Source: Pseudomonas oryzihabitans NBRC 102199
GTDB lineage: Bacteria > Pseudomonadota > Gammaproteobacteria > Pseudomonadales > Pseudomonadaceae
NCBI RefSeq assembly: GCF_000730625.1
Contig: NZ_BBIT01000014.1
Location: forward strand, 279,902-343,901
Direction of reading: 5' to 3'
DNA length: 64,000 nt
Positions within the stretch are counted from its first letter, which is position 1; the number at the start of each line of letters is the position of its first letter. The notes under the pieces are model-generated. The model was given only the letters and a program-made list of their open reading frames with translations. It ran no database searches and was not told the DNA's origin. Below are positions 12,771-21,971 of this stretch, in pieces. The translations under genes and the position numbers were made by a program.

Positions 12771-12799
12771 TGGGCATCGATTTTCGCTTCTGCTATCAT
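12771..12799 (+). promoter_or_regulatory. Possible lpxC promoter
   Basis: In the 109-base gap between ftsZ and lpxC there is a TGGGCA box, a 17-base spacer and TATCAT preceded by TG (extended -10). This would give lpxC its own transcription in addition to read-through from the division operon. Prediction by eye only. Confidence 0.4.
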
Positions 12800-12848
12800 C
12801 GCGACTTCGTTGAACACCATTCGCACCCTGCGACCGAGCGGCCCTGGC

Positions 12849-13763
12849 ATGATTAGACAACGCACCCTCAAGAACACCATTCGCGCCACTGGCGTTGGCC
12901 TGCATTCCGGGGAAAAGGTTTACCTGACCCTGAAGCCGGCGCCGGTCGACACGGGGATCGTGTTCCGTCGCACCGATCTCGATCCGGTCGTGGAAATCCC
13001 GGCCTGGGCCGAGAACGTGGGTGAAACCACCATGTCGACCAACCTGTTCAGCGACACCGGCGTCAAGGTCGGTACCGTTGAGCATCTGCTGTCTGCCATG
13101 GCCGGTCTGGGTATCGACAATGCCTACGTCGAGCTGTCCGCGGTCGAAGTGCCGATCATGGACGGCAGTGCCGGTCCCTTCGTGTTCCTGATCCAGTCCG
13201 CCGGTCTGCAGGAACAGGAAGCGGCCAAGCAGTTCATCCGTATCAAGCGTGAAGTGACTGTCGTCGACGGTGACAAGCGCGCCACCTTCGTGCCCTTCGA
13301 CGGCTTCAAGGTGACCTTCGAAATAGATTTCGATCACCCGGTGGTCAACAACCGTACCCAGAAGGCCTCGGTGGACTTCTCGAGCACCTCCTTCCTCAAG
13401 GAAGTCAGCCGTGCCCGTACCTTCGGTTTCATGCGCGACCTGGAATTCTTGCGTTCGCACAACCTGGCCCTGGGCGGCAGCGTCGACAACGCCATCGTGG
13501 TGGACGAGAAGGGTGTGATCAACGAAGACGGTCTTCGTTACGAAGACGAATTCGTCAAGCACAAGATCCTCGACGCCATCGGCGACCTTTACCTGCTCGG
13601 CAAGAGCCTCATCGGCGAATTCCGCGGCTACAAGTCCGGTCATGCCATGAACAATCGCCTGCTGCGCGCGCTGCTGGCCGATCGTGATGCCTGGGAAGTG
13701 GTGACCTTCGAAGATTCCGGTCTGGCGCCGATTTCCTACATGAGACCTGCGGCTGCCGTCTGA
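12849..13763 (+). CDS. lpxC: UDP-3-O-acyl-GlcNAc deacetylase LpxC
   Basis: 304 residues from ATG 12849 ([22 protein letters not shown]). This zinc hydrolase catalyses the committed step of lipid A synthesis in the cytoplasm. Zinc ligands are visible: His79 in VEHLLSA, and the His and Asp of [12 protein letters not shown] near residues 238 and 242. A longer in-frame start exists upstream but does not fit the family. It is the last gene of the cluster and is followed at once by a strong terminator. Confidence 0.97.
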   Translation: MIRQRTLKNTIRATGVGLHSGEKVYLTLKPAPVDTGIVFRRTDLDPVVEIPAWAENVGETTMSTNLFSDTGVKVGTVEHLLSAMAGLGIDNAYVELSAVEVPIMDGSAGPFVFLIQSAGLQEQEAAKQFIRIKREVTVVDGDKRATFVPFDGFKVTFEIDFDHPVVNNRTQKASVDFSSTSFLKEVSRARTFGFMRDLEFLRSHNLALGGSVDNAIVVDEKGVINEDGLRYEDEFVKHKILDAIGDLYLLGKSLIGEFRGYKSGHAMNNRLLRALLADRDAWEVVTFEDSGLAPISYMRPAAAV

Positions 13764-13775
13764 GTCCGGTCCAAG

Positions 13776-13806
13776 AAAAAGCCCTGCATCCGCAGGGCTT
13801 TTTTTA
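13776..13806 (+). terminator. Rho-independent terminator after lpxC
   Basis: AAAAAGCCCTGC, a four-base loop, then GCAGGGCTTTTTTT: an eight-base GC-rich stem with a long T run, 12 bases after the lpxC stop. It can also work on the opposite strand for the HopJ-like gene's neighbourhood, but its orientation and position mark the end of the dcw operon. Confidence 0.9.
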
Positions 13807-13822
13807 TGGCCGCTGAAAAGGC

Positions 13823-14161
13823 CTAGCGACGCGCCAGGGGCTCGCCCTGGAAGCTCACTCCGGCCAGGCCGTGGGCGATAAGGGCACGGATGTTGGCGTG
13901 GTCGCTGCCCTCGGGGGTTTGCAAGACGCTGCGATAGTGCTCGCCGAAGGCCAGCAGGGCTTCCTGATCGCTCAGACCTTCGAGCTTGGCCAGGCCCAGG
14001 GTCTTGCAGGAGCCTTCGTTCTGGCCTGCGGCATTGTCCACCGCGCCGTTGCGAAAGGCGGTGGGCTGGTAGTGGTAGTGCTCGGCGACAAAGGCCAGGG
14101 TGTCGGCGAAGGCATGGTCGCCCTGGGCCAGGCGGGCGCGGAAGCTGGCGAGATCGCTCAT
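13823..14161 (-). CDS. HopJ-like family protein
   Basis: 112 residues, matching the small HopJ 'type III effector' family (PF08888). The name comes from a plant-pathogen screen; homologues are widespread in bacteria without type III secretion, so an effector role here is not supported. The conserved run FVAEHYHYQPTAFRNG and the NEGSCKTLGLAKL segment are typical. The ATG overlaps the end of the DUF1244 gene by 4 bases, so the two are co-translated. Function unknown. Confidence 0.8.
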   Translation of the reverse strand: MSDLASFRARLAQGDHAFADTLAFVAEHYHYQPTAFRNGAVDNAAGQNEGSCKTLGLAKLEGLSDQEALLAFGEHYRSVLQTPEGSDHANIRALIAHGLAGVSFQGEPLARR

Positions 14162-14451
14162 TTGTTCTGCTGCTCCTGGAAGGCCGCGGCCTGGGCCGGC
14201 GAGGCCTCGGTTTGGTACTGGGCTTTCCAGTCGGCGTAGGGCATGCCGTAGACGGCCTCGCGGGCATCATCCAGGCTCAGCGCCAGGCCCTTGTCGTCGG
14301 CCGCGGCCTTGTACCACTTGGACAGGCAGTTGCGGCAGAAGCCGGACAGGTTCATCAGGTCGATGTTCTGCACGTCGGTGCGCTTGCGCAGGTGCTCGAC
14401 CAGGGTGCGGAAGGCGGCGGCCTCCAGTTCCAGGCGGTCTTGTTCGGTCAT
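14158..14451 (-). CDS. DUF1244 family protein
   Basis: 97 residues. The central LMNLSGFCRNCLSKWYKAAA, with its CxxC, and GMPYADWKAQYQ match the DUF1244 (PF06844) family of small proteobacterial proteins. Function is unknown. It sits between folM upstream and the HopJ-like gene downstream on the same strand with overlapping or short spacings, so the three form a small operon. Confidence 0.8.
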   Translation of the reverse strand: MTEQDRLELEAAAFRTLVEHLRKRTDVQNIDLMNLSGFCRNCLSKWYKAAADDKGLALSLDDAREAVYGMPYADWKAQYQTEASPAQAAAFQEQQNK

Positions 14452-14466
14452 GGCTGATTCCTCTTG

Positions 14467-15165
14467 CTAGCGGCGGCCGTGGCGCAGGTGGCGCCCGCCG
14501 TTGACGGTAAAGGTGCTGCCGGTGGCGTACTGGGTCGACAGCAGATAGAGCACGGTATCGACGATGGGATCGGCGCCGGGTTCGAAATCCAGCAGCGCCT
14601 TTTCCAGGGTCGCCTGGCGATAGGCCTCGTCGGCGCCCTCCTTGAAGATCAGCAGGCCCGGCGCGATGGTGTTGACCCGGACGGTGGGCGCCAGGGCCTC
14701 GGCAAAGGACAGGGTCAGGTTGTGCAGGGCGGCCTTGGTGGCGGCGTAACCGATGTGGTTGCGGCTGCCGCGGGTGGCGCTGTCGTCGCCGATATGGATG
14801 ATGTCGGCCCGGGGCGCGGCCAGCAGCAGGTCCTGCAGGCCCAGGTTGAGGTGGTAGGGCGCTTCCAGGTGCAGGCGATAGAGCAGCCGCAGATTATCCA
14901 GGCCGTCTTCGGCCCAGACCGAGGCGTTGTGCACGATGCCGCGTAGCGCCGGATGGCGTTCATGCAGCTGCTGCAGCAGGATGTCGCGCTGCGCCTCTTC
15001 CGCCAGATCGACCTGATAGGCCTCGATCTCCAGCTCACGCAAGGGACCGGGATCGTCGCGATAGACGGCGATGACGGGTTGGCCCTCCGCCAGCAGCCGG
15101 CGGGTCAAGGCGAGACCGACACGGCGATTGGCGCCGGTGACCAGAAGGGGAAGGGTTGCGGACAT
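14467..15165 (-). CDS. folM: Dihydromonapterin reductase FolM (SDR)
   Basis: 232 residues, short-chain dehydrogenase. It has the N-terminal TGANRRVG cofactor loop (the RR after the loop suggests NADPH), the NAS motif of the fold (HNASVW) and the catalytic YAATK. FolM reduces dihydromonapterin to tetrahydromonapterin, a pterin cofactor. The pattern GDDSATRGSRNHIGYAATKAAL is FolM-like rather than FabG-like. First gene of the three-gene minus-strand unit. Confidence 0.8.
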   Translation of the reverse strand: MSATLPLLVTGANRRVGLALTRRLLAEGQPVIAVYRDDPGPLRELEIEAYQVDLAEEAQRDILLQQLHERHPALRGIVHNASVWAEDGLDNLRLLYRLHLEAPYHLNLGLQDLLLAAPRADIIHIGDDSATRGSRNHIGYAATKAALHNLTLSFAEALAPTVRVNTIAPGLLIFKEGADEAYRQATLEKALLDFEPGADPIVDTVLYLLSTQYATGSTFTVNGGRHLRHGRR

Positions 15166-15261
15166 GAGGGTACCCGATCCTGATGAACGAGGCGGCCAGA
15201 GGGCTGGCCGCCGCTATTGTACGCATTCGACGCGTCAGGATGCAGGCCGATCCGTGCGGGC

Positions 15262-15819
15262 CTAGCGGGCGCTGCCTCGCCAGTCGTTGGCCCGCGAGGC
15301 GTTGTGCAGCCAGCCCTTCAGCACCCGGGTGATCAGCGGGATGAAGACGCAGACCATCACCGGGGTAAGGATCAGGGTGCTCAGCAGGATGCGTGGCAGC
15401 AACGGCAGATGGGCCAGGTAATCGCCGAAGGCGGCATTGAACAGCAGCGAAATGGGAAAGAACGCCAGCCAGACCGCGATGCTCTGCTTCCAGCGCGGTG
15501 GCGGCTGCAGGCCGGCGCCGAACCAGTCGTCCATGCCTTGGGCGCGCCGTGCCAGGGGCGCTTCGAACAGGCCCTGGCCACGCTCCAGCCAGAGGCGCCG
15601 CGTGTCAGAGTGTTCCCAGGCGTCGAGGGTCTGGGGGCAGGCGAAGCGAAAGACGATCTGCACCAGGTTGTCGCCTGGAGGCGGGGTCAGAACCCCCGAA
15701 CCGAGATAGCCGGGATGCCCGGTGGCCAGGGCTTCGCCTTCGCGCAGCCAGACCAGAAAGGCGTCGTATTGGCCAGCCGCGACGCGCCGCGCGACCATGA
15801 GGGTAACAGGCTGATTCAT
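15262..15819 (-). CDS. ABM-domain membrane protein
   Basis: 185 residues. The N-terminal half (about residues 1-100) looks like an antibiotic-biosynthesis-monooxygenase-type ferredoxin fold (VTLMVARRVAAGQYDAFLVWL). It is followed by two hydrophobic helices near residues 112-130 and 138-160 and a basic tail. Related proteins combine an ABM domain with membrane helices (COG3224); the reaction is not known. It is a single gene, divergent from the flavodoxin. Confidence 0.7.
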   Translation of the reverse strand: MNQPVTLMVARRVAAGQYDAFLVWLREGEALATGHPGYLGSGVLTPPPGDNLVQIVFRFACPQTLDAWEHSDTRRLWLERGQGLFEAPLARRAQGMDDWFGAGLQPPPRWKQSIAVWLAFFPISLLFNAAFGDYLAHLPLLPRILLSTLILTPVMVCVFIPLITRVLKGWLHNASRANDWRGSAR

Positions 15820-16039
15820 GCTCTAACTCCGGGCGATCGGGCCGGATAGGCCGGATGCCGTCACGCCGCCGGGTAGGCGGACAGGTGGCGAAGACGCCTG
15901 GGGTAGCAGGCGGCGCTAGCATAACAAGCCTTGAGACCCTTGGCTGCAGCCGGGGTTGCCAGCGGAGTCGTCTTGCTGACGGAGCGCCAAGCCGGGCCGC
16001 GCCAGGCATACTGGGCGGGATTCCACGCAAGAGGTCCGT

Positions 16040-16489
16040 ATGAAAGTCGCACTGTTGAATGGCTCGGTCTATGGCACTGCCGAAGATATCGCCCGTCAGG
16101 TGAAGGCGCGCCTGAGCGCGGCAGGCCATGAGGTCTGGCACCAGCCCAATGCCGATCTCGCCAGCCTGGAGGCCTTCGCGCCCGAGGCCCTGCTGGCTAT
16201 CACCTCCACCACCGGCATGGGCGAATTGCCGGCCAACCTGGAATCCCTGTATTTCCAGCTGCGCGATCGGCTGCCGCCCTGGTCCGGACGACCCGGCGCC
16301 GTGCTGGCCCTGGGTGATTCCAGCTATGGCGACACCTATTGCGGCGGCGGCGAGCTGATGCAGGAATTGTTCGCCGAACTGGGGCTGCGCGAAGTGCTGC
16401 CCATGCTGCGCATCGATGCCAGTGAAACGGTCACGCCGGACGAAGACGCCGAGCGCTGGGTCGCCGAGGTCATCGCCGCCCTGGGCTGA
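16040..16489 (+). CDS. MioC-like flavodoxin
   Basis: 149 residues, single flavodoxin domain. The FMN phosphate loop NGSVYGTAEDIA is at the N-terminus, STTGMGELPANL is the second FMN loop, and LGDSSYGDTYCGG the third. This pattern fits the MioC group of small electron-transfer flavodoxins. The partner is not identified here. It is preceded by a GAGGTCC ribosome site. Confidence 0.8.
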   Translation: MKVALLNGSVYGTAEDIARQVKARLSAAGHEVWHQPNADLASLEAFAPEALLAITSTTGMGELPANLESLYFQLRDRLPPWSGRPGAVLALGDSSYGDTYCGGGELMQELFAELGLREVLPMLRIDASETVTPDEDAERWVAEVIAALG

Positions 16490-16612
16490 TCTTGCCCCGG
16501 CAGCAACGCTGCTTTACCCGCGCGGAGCGCGCCGCCGGGCCCGGTTCGCTGTCCTCGCCCCCTCAGCCTCGGTATCCTTGGCGCCTGTCGAGGATTTGAG
16601 AAGGAGCCCTGG

Positions 16613-16984
16613 GTGAATAGATATCTGCGCCTGGCTCTGGAGCTGTGCGGATTGGGCGCGCTGTGGGGTGTGGGTACCTGGCTGGCCACCTATTTCGCCT
16701 TGCCGGTACCAGGCGGGGTGGTGGGGCTGGCCATGCTGCTGGTGCTGCTGGCCGCGCGCATCGTCGAGCCCGAGTGGTTGCAGGGCGGTGTGCGCCTGCT
16801 GCTGGGAGAAATGCTGCTGTTCTTCATTCCCGCGCTGCTGAGTCTGCTCGACTACGGTCCGTTGCTGCGGCAAGAGGGTGTGCGCATCCTGCTGGCCATC
16901 CTGCTCAGCACCGTGCTGACCATGGTCGCGACCGCCCTTACCGTGGACTGGATGTTTCGCCGGCGAGGGCGTCGCGATGCTTGA
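16613..16984 (+). CDS. CidA/LrgA-family holin-like protein
   Basis: 123 residues starting at GTG 16613, with an AGGAG site upstream. Four hydrophobic segments and the motif VPGGVVGLAMLLVLL match the CidA/LrgA family, holin-like inner-membrane proteins associated with control of murein hydrolases or metabolite export. It overlaps the LrgB-like gene by 8 bases, the usual pairing. Confidence 0.85.
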   Translation: MNRYLRLALELCGLGALWGVGTWLATYFALPVPGGVVGLAMLLVLLAARIVEPEWLQGGVRLLLGEMLLFFIPALLSLLDYGPLLRQEGVRILLAILLSTVLTMVATALTVDWMFRRRGRRDA

Positions 16985-17666
16985 TCTGCCCGGACTCTTC
17001 TGGCTGCTGCTGACGGTGGCGGGCTATGGGGTGAGTCGGCTGCTCTATGCCCGGCTGCGCTGGTATGTGGTCAGTCCGATCATCTTCGTCACGGTGCTGC
17101 TCTATGCCGCCACCCTCTGGCAGCAGGTGAGCTATGCCGAGTACGCCCACTACAGCCACTGGCTGATCACCCTGCTGGGGCCGGCGACGGTGGCCTTCGC
17201 CGTGCCGATCTGGCAGCAGAGACGCCTGCTGGCGCGCTACTGGCAGGCGTTGCTGGCCGGCCTCTGCGTCGGCAGTGGCGTGGCCATTGGCAGTTCCTGG
17301 TTGCTGGCCCGGCTGCTGCTGCTCGATGACCGGGTGCTGCTGTCCATGCTGCCGCGCTCCATCAGTACTCCCTTTGCCATGCCGATGTCCGCCACCGTGG
17401 GGGGCGTCCCCGAGCTGACCGCGGCTTTCGTGATGATCACCGGCCTGGGGGGCGCCATCCTCGGCAGTCTGCTGATCAAGCTGCTGCCGCTCAAGTCTGC
17501 CCTGGCCCGCGGTGCCCTGTTCGGCATGGGCGCCCACGGCGTAGGGACCAGCAAGGCCTACGAGGTCGGCCTGGAGGAGGGCACCGTGGCTGGCCTGGTC
17601 ATGGTGCTGGCCGGCCTGAGCAATCTGCTCGGCGCCCAGCTGGTCCTCTGGCTGCTGCACCGCTAG
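16977..17666 (+). CDS. LrgB/CidB-family membrane protein
   Basis: 229 residues, about six to seven membrane helices. SISTPFAMPMSATVGGVPELTAAFVMITGLGGA and GMGAHGVGTSKAYE-type stretches are hallmarks of the LrgB family, partner of the LrgA-like protein encoded just upstream. Its 3' end overlaps the convergent sirB1 gene by four bases. Confidence 0.88.
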   Translation: MLDLPGLFWLLLTVAGYGVSRLLYARLRWYVVSPIIFVTVLLYAATLWQQVSYAEYAHYSHWLITLLGPATVAFAVPIWQQRRLLARYWQALLAGLCVGSGVAIGSSWLLARLLLLDDRVLLSMLPRSISTPFAMPMSATVGGVPELTAAFVMITGLGGAILGSLLIKLLPLKSALARGALFGMGAHGVGTSKAYEVGLEEGTVAGLVMVLAGLSNLLGAQLVLWLLHR

Positions 17667-18469
17667 TGCAGGGTGGCGGACGGCGCGCCCAGTTGCGCCA
17701 GCCTCCGCCGCACCTGCTCGCGTTCGGCATCGTCTTCGCTGATCAGCAGGGCGTGCTGCAGGTCGTAGCGCTCGGCCTGGGGGCAGTCGAGCTGGCGGTA
17801 CAGATCGGCGCGCGCCAGGTGATCGATGACTCCGACCGTGCCCAGCTCGATGACCCGCTGGGCATCCTTGAGCGCGGCCAGCGGCTGGTCGCCCTGGCGA
17901 TGCAATTCCCGCAGATTGCGCGAGAGTCGCTGCATCATCTGCCGCGGACCGAGGGGCGCCAGATAGCTGGCCTGCAGTTGCGCGTTGGGCCCGAACTGAT
18001 CCACCAGCAGTTGGCGGCAGTCGTTCATGTACAGGCGACGACCGCCGAAGGGTTCGAGCAGATGATCCGCGCCCGGCACGCGCAAGAGGAAATGTCCGGG
18101 AAAGCCGATGCCCTGGAGGTCGATCTCCAGGCGCCGGGCCAGTTCCAGAGCCACCAGGGCGATCGACAGCGGCTGGCCGCGTCGCCGCGCCAGGACCTCG
18201 TCGAGCAGGGCAGCCGTAGGGTTCAGGGGCCACTCGGCCGCGCGAAAACCGGCATCGCACAGCTGCCGCAACAAGGCCTGGGCCCGCTCGGCGTGACTGG
18301 CATCGTTATCCAGGCTGGCGACCAGGCGCAGTGCCAGGTCGTCTAGCGAGTGCAACAGGGCCGGGGGATTGATCTGTTCGTGGTGTTCGGCCGCGATCCA
18401 CAGAGCGGCTTCCAGCAGCCGGGGATCGGGCCGGTCCAGGCAGGCGAGGCAGGAAAGACGCGCGTCCAC
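17663..18469 (-). CDS. SirB1-family transglutaminase-like/TPR protein
   Basis: 268 residues. The central part (about residues 85-175, RRGQPLSIALVALELARRL then GFPGHFLLRV) matches the transglutaminase-like SirB1 domain. The C-terminus contains TPR-like helices (ALKDAQRVIELG, ERYDLQHALLIS). The biochemical role is unproven; relatives are annotated as SirB1 or 'tetratricopeptide repeat' proteins. Convergent with the LrgB-like gene. Confidence 0.8.
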   Translation of the reverse strand: MDARLSCLACLDRPDPRLLEAALWIAAEHHEQINPPALLHSLDDLALRLVASLDNDASHAERAQALLRQLCDAGFRAAEWPLNPTAALLDEVLARRRGQPLSIALVALELARRLEIDLQGIGFPGHFLLRVPGADHLLEPFGGRRLYMNDCRQLLVDQFGPNAQLQASYLAPLGPRQMMQRLSRNLRELHRQGDQPLAALKDAQRVIELGTVGVIDHLARADLYRQLDCPQAERYDLQHALLISEDDAEREQVRRRLAQLGAPSATLH

Positions 18470-18675
18470 GGTAGACTCCAGAGCCCTCGCGGGCTTTTCC
18501 TCAGGTTTTAGCCTGCCAGCGCCGGGCCGTCCAGTCTGCGACAGTTGCGCACTGGCCGACGGTCCGGCTTCTCGCTATAAGAGCGACTGACGCCAGGGCA
18601 ACCTCGAGAACGGGATTCCGGCATGGATCTATCTTCGAGTGGAGGTCTTCACTCTTGCGGAGGGAGCAGCACGCC

Positions 18676-19149
18676 ATGAAATGGGCAGACAACGGTCGCA
18701 AACGCATGCACGACGGGGCGAACTCCCTCGGCAACCTGCTGGTGGAAGGCTTCCACTACTTCGGCCTGTTCGCCATTGGCGCGGCCACGGCCTGGGCCTC
18801 GGTGCTGGCCTTCCTCGGCATGCTCGACAAGGGCCAGGCGAGCATCGATGACATCCTGCTGCTCTTCATCTACCTGGAGCTGGGTGCCATGGTCGGCATC
18901 TACTTCAAGACCAACCACCTGCCGATCCGCTTCCTGCTTTATATCGCCATCACCGCCCTGACCCGCTACCTGATCGGTGACGTCTCTCATCATCGGCCGC
19001 CGGATGTCGGGCTGCTGTATCTCTGCGGCGGGATCTTCCTGCTATCGCTTGCGGTGCTGGCGGTCCGCGTCGCCTCGAACAGGTTTCCTTCCAGCAGGGC
19101 GCTGGATGCGGCGGGTGATGTGGTGGGCGAGGGCGCGGGCGACAAGTAG
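18676..19149 (+). CDS. psiE: PsiE-family phosphate-starvation-inducible protein
   Basis: 157 residues from ATG 18676 (MKWADNGRKRMHDG); a TTG 21 bases upstream is in frame but GGAGGGAG precedes the ATG. Four membrane helices are visible. DILLLFIYLELGAMVGIYF, LPIRFLLYIAITALTRY and the final LLYLCGGIFLLSLAVLAVRV are typical of PsiE. The function is unknown. I looked for a Pho box in the 200 bases upstream and did not find a convincing one. Confidence 0.82.
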   Translation: MKWADNGRKRMHDGANSLGNLLVEGFHYFGLFAIGAATAWASVLAFLGMLDKGQASIDDILLLFIYLELGAMVGIYFKTNHLPIRFLLYIAITALTRYLIGDVSHHRPPDVGLLYLCGGIFLLSLAVLAVRVASNRFPSSRALDAAGDVVGEGAGDK

Positions 19150-19174
19150 CCCGCGGCACCGCTATCCGCTGCGT

Positions 19175-19213
19175 TCCCGGCAGCGCAGCTGGCCAGGCCA
19201 GGCGCTGCCGGGA
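19175..19213. repeat. 39-bp palindrome between convergent genes
   Basis: TCCCGGCAGCGC is repeated exactly in inverted orientation (GCGCTGCCGGGA), and the interior CTGGCC-A-GGCCAG is itself inverted, so almost the whole 39 bp folds into one hairpin. It lies between the ends of psiE and the helicase gene. There is no T run, so it is either a stem-only bidirectional terminator or a REP-like element. Confidence 0.7.
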
Positions 19214-19231
19214 TGACCCGCTGGCGGGTGC

Positions 19232-21847
19232 CTAGCGGTCCAGCGGCGCCAGCAACTGGGCCAGGTCGCTTTCGGTCAGGCGCCAGTCGCCGCTGTTCTC
19301 GCTGAGAATGCCGGCGCTCAGGCGCGCCTTTTCCTGCTGCAGCTGCTGGATGCGTTCTTCCAGGGTGCCGCGGGCGATCAGCTTGTAGACGAACACCGGG
19401 CGATCCTGGCCGATGCGATAGGCGCGATCGCTGGCCTGCTGCTCGGCGGCCGGATTCCACCAGGGATCGAAGTGGATCACGGTGTCGGCCGCCGTCAGGT
19501 TGAGACCGCTGCCGCCGGCCTTGAGGCTGAGCAGGAACACCGGCACCTCGCCGTTCTGGAAACGCTGCACCGGGGTGCGCCGATCCCGGGTTTCGCCGGT
19601 CAGGGTGACGTACGGGATACCACGCTGATCGAGATCGGCGGCGATGAGATCGAGCATGCTGGTGAACTGGGAGAACACCAGGACCCGGCTGCCGCCAGGG
19701 AGCAGGGCGTCGAGGCGCTCGTTCAGCGCCGCCAGTTTCGCCGAGGGCTTGGCCACGCTGGCGTCTTCGTTGGGTACCAGGCGCAGGTCGCAGCAGACCT
19801 GGCGCAGACGCAGCAGGGCATCCAGGATCAGCAGCTGGCTGCGACCGATGCCCTGACGGGCGATCTCGGCGCGGACGCGCTCGTCCAGCAGCAGGCGCAG
19901 GTCTTCGTAGCGTTCGCGTTGCGCCGCGCTGAGTTCGACCAGCTGGACGATCTCGGTCTTGGGCGGCAATTCGCTGGCGACCCGCTGCTTGGTGCGGCGC
20001 AGCATGAAGGGGCGGACCCGTGCCTTGAGCGCCGCCAGGCGCTGCACATCGCCTTCGCGCTCCACGGGGATGCGATAGGCCTGCTTGAAGCCTTTCTCGT
20101 CGCCCAGCCAGCCGGGCATCAGGAAGTGGAATTGCGACCAGAGTTCGCCCAGGTGATTTTCCAGCGGCGTGCCGGTCAGGCAGAGGCGATGGCGGGCGCG
20201 CAGGTGGCGCGCCGCCTGGGCGGCCTTGGTGGCGGCATTCTTGATCGACTGGGCTTCGTCGAGCACCTGCAGGTGGAAGTCGTAGCCGGCCAGGCGCTCG
20301 GCGTCACGGGGCAGCAGGGCATAGGTGGTGAGCACCACATCGTGTTCCGGAATCCGCTCGAAGCGACTGCTGCGGGCGCTGCCCTGCAGGGTCAGCACGC
20401 GCAGGCCGGGAGCGAAGCGGGCGATCTCGTCCTGCCAGTTAGGGATCAGGCTGGTGGGCATGACGATCAGCGCCGGCGCGGTCAGGCGACCGGCCGCCTG
20501 CTCGACGAGGATGTGCGCCAGGGTCTGCAGCGTCTTGCCCAGGCCCATGTCGTCGGCCAGGATGCCGCCCACGTCCAGTTCCCGCAGCGCCTGCAGCCAG
20601 GCCACGCCGTCGCGCTGATAGGGCCGCAATTCGGCGTGCAGGGTGTCCGGCAGGACCACCGGCTCGGCGGCATAGCTGCGCAGGCGTTCGGCAAAGTTGC
20701 GTAGGCGCTCGCCGCCTTCCCACTCCAGCGGCAGGCGTTCGTCCAGCTCGGCCAGGCGCGCGGCGTCCAGGCGCGGCAGGCGCAGCGCACGATCCTGGGT
20801 GAGGCGATCGGTGGCATAGAGTTCACCGAGGATCTGCAGGATCGGCTTGAGCCGCCCCAGAGGCACGGCGACCCGTTGCACCCGGCCCTGCTGGCCGGCC
20901 AGGCGCGGCGGCTCGATACGCAAGAGCACGGGTTCGTCGTCGGCGCGCTTGGCCAGCATCGCCGGTTCGTACTGGGAGGGCTCGCGCCGTATGGCGTCGA
21001 TCAGCAGCGGGATCAGGCTGACGCGGCGCTGGCCCAGGCGGATGCCCAGTTCGACGTCGAACTGGCCGCTCGCGGCGGTCGCGTCCTGCACCTCTTCGAG
21101 GTGACCGTACCAGCCTTCCACCGGTGTCAGGTCGAAGGTGAATTCGGGATGGGCCTCGATCTGCCAGCCGGCTTCGCGCAGACCGGGGATGACCTGCTGT
21201 ACGAATCTGAGCCAGGCGGGGTCGTCCGGCAGCTCGAACATCTCGCCACTGTCGTCGGGCAGCGCGGCGCTGCGCCGGGTCGCCAGGCGCAGACCGTGGT
21301 CGAGCAGCGTCTGCCGCCAGCGTTGTTCGGCCGGCAGCTGGCGCGCGGGATAGTCGGCTTCCGGGGTGCGCGGCGGCGCGCCGAACAGGCGCCGCGAGCC
21401 ATAGGCGAAGGCCAGGGCGGCGCGATGGCGTACCGTGGGTCTCATCTTGCCGATGTGGCGGTCGTAATCGATCTGGGTATGGCTGCCAAGGGTCAGGACC
21501 GGGCGAGGCAGCTCCGGATGGGCGACCGGCGTGGCCGGCAGGGCGGCCTCGCTGCGTTGCAGCCGCTCGAGTTCGATGAGGGCGGCGGCGGCATGCTTGC
21601 AGTTGCGGCCGACCGGGCAGGTGCAGCGGGCGTCGACCCGCCAGGCGGTCTCGCCCGCGCGCAGGCTGATCGCCTGCCGATAGGCCGGTCCGGCCGGGCT
21701 GTGGCACTCGGCATAGAGCTGACCCTTGGCGGCCGAGCGCAGCTGCACCAGGCCGTCGAGCGCCAGCCGCCGGCCGCGCTCGTAGTTGCGCTCCGTGAAG
21801 GCGCCTTTCCAGTCCTGCCACTTGAGCCGTTCGAAACGTAACGCCAT
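19232..21847 (-). CDS. SWIM zinc-finger SNF2-family helicase
   Basis: 871 residues. The N-terminal SWIM zinc finger is complete (Cys75, Cys77, Cys83, His85). The SNF2 motor follows: P-loop DDMGLGKT with Lys438, a DEAQ box at 530-533, LCLTGTPLENHLGELWSQ, and the C-terminal lobe with VFSQFTSMLDLI, LKAGGSGLNLTAADTVIHFDPWWNP and DRAYRIGQ. These are ATP-driven DNA translocases of the RapA/HepA-like bacterial group; the target of this one is not known. It stands alone on its strand. Confidence 0.88.
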   Translation of the reverse strand: MALRFERLKWQDWKGAFTERNYERGRRLALDGLVQLRSAAKGQLYAECHSPAGPAYRQAISLRAGETAWRVDARCTCPVGRNCKHAAAALIELERLQRSEAALPATPVAHPELPRPVLTLGSHTQIDYDRHIGKMRPTVRHRAALAFAYGSRRLFGAPPRTPEADYPARQLPAEQRWRQTLLDHGLRLATRRSAALPDDSGEMFELPDDPAWLRFVQQVIPGLREAGWQIEAHPEFTFDLTPVEGWYGHLEEVQDATAASGQFDVELGIRLGQRRVSLIPLLIDAIRREPSQYEPAMLAKRADDEPVLLRIEPPRLAGQQGRVQRVAVPLGRLKPILQILGELYATDRLTQDRALRLPRLDAARLAELDERLPLEWEGGERLRNFAERLRSYAAEPVVLPDTLHAELRPYQRDGVAWLQALRELDVGGILADDMGLGKTLQTLAHILVEQAAGRLTAPALIVMPTSLIPNWQDEIARFAPGLRVLTLQGSARSSRFERIPEHDVVLTTYALLPRDAERLAGYDFHLQVLDEAQSIKNAATKAAQAARHLRARHRLCLTGTPLENHLGELWSQFHFLMPGWLGDEKGFKQAYRIPVEREGDVQRLAALKARVRPFMLRRTKQRVASELPPKTEIVQLVELSAAQRERYEDLRLLLDERVRAEIARQGIGRSQLLILDALLRLRQVCCDLRLVPNEDASVAKPSAKLAALNERLDALLPGGSRVLVFSQFTSMLDLIAADLDQRGIPYVTLTGETRDRRTPVQRFQNGEVPVFLLSLKAGGSGLNLTAADTVIHFDPWWNPAAEQQASDRAYRIGQDRPVFVYKLIARGTLEERIQQLQQEKARLSAGILSENSGDWRLTESDLAQLLAPLDR

Positions 21848-21927
21848 CGTTCACCCAGGCTGTTCGTACCAAACCGGCTATTCTGCCACAGTCCGCCAGG
21901 CGCCCGCCGGACTCCCTTGACCTATGT

Positions 21928-21946
21928 GAGAATGAGAATATAGTGC
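21928..21946 (+). promoter_or_regulatory. Fur-box-like half site
   Basis: GAGAATGAGAATATAGTGC matches the left two-thirds of the 19-base Fur consensus at 10 of its first 12 positions, then diverges. It lies 26 bases before the ATG of a 56-codon membrane peptide. A one-sided match is weak evidence for Fur control. Confidence 0.35.
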
Positions 21947-21971
21947 ATTTAAATGGGTAGGGAGCGAGACG

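Noticed and set aside
18470..18675. Pho box upstream of psiE
   Set aside because: No pair of CTGTCAT-like repeats with the right spacing was found in the gap.
19472..20704. Long plus-strand frame opposite the SNF2 helicase
   Set aside because: The helicase on the minus strand has complete motifs; the plus-strand product is Gln/Gly-rich with no recognisable domain.
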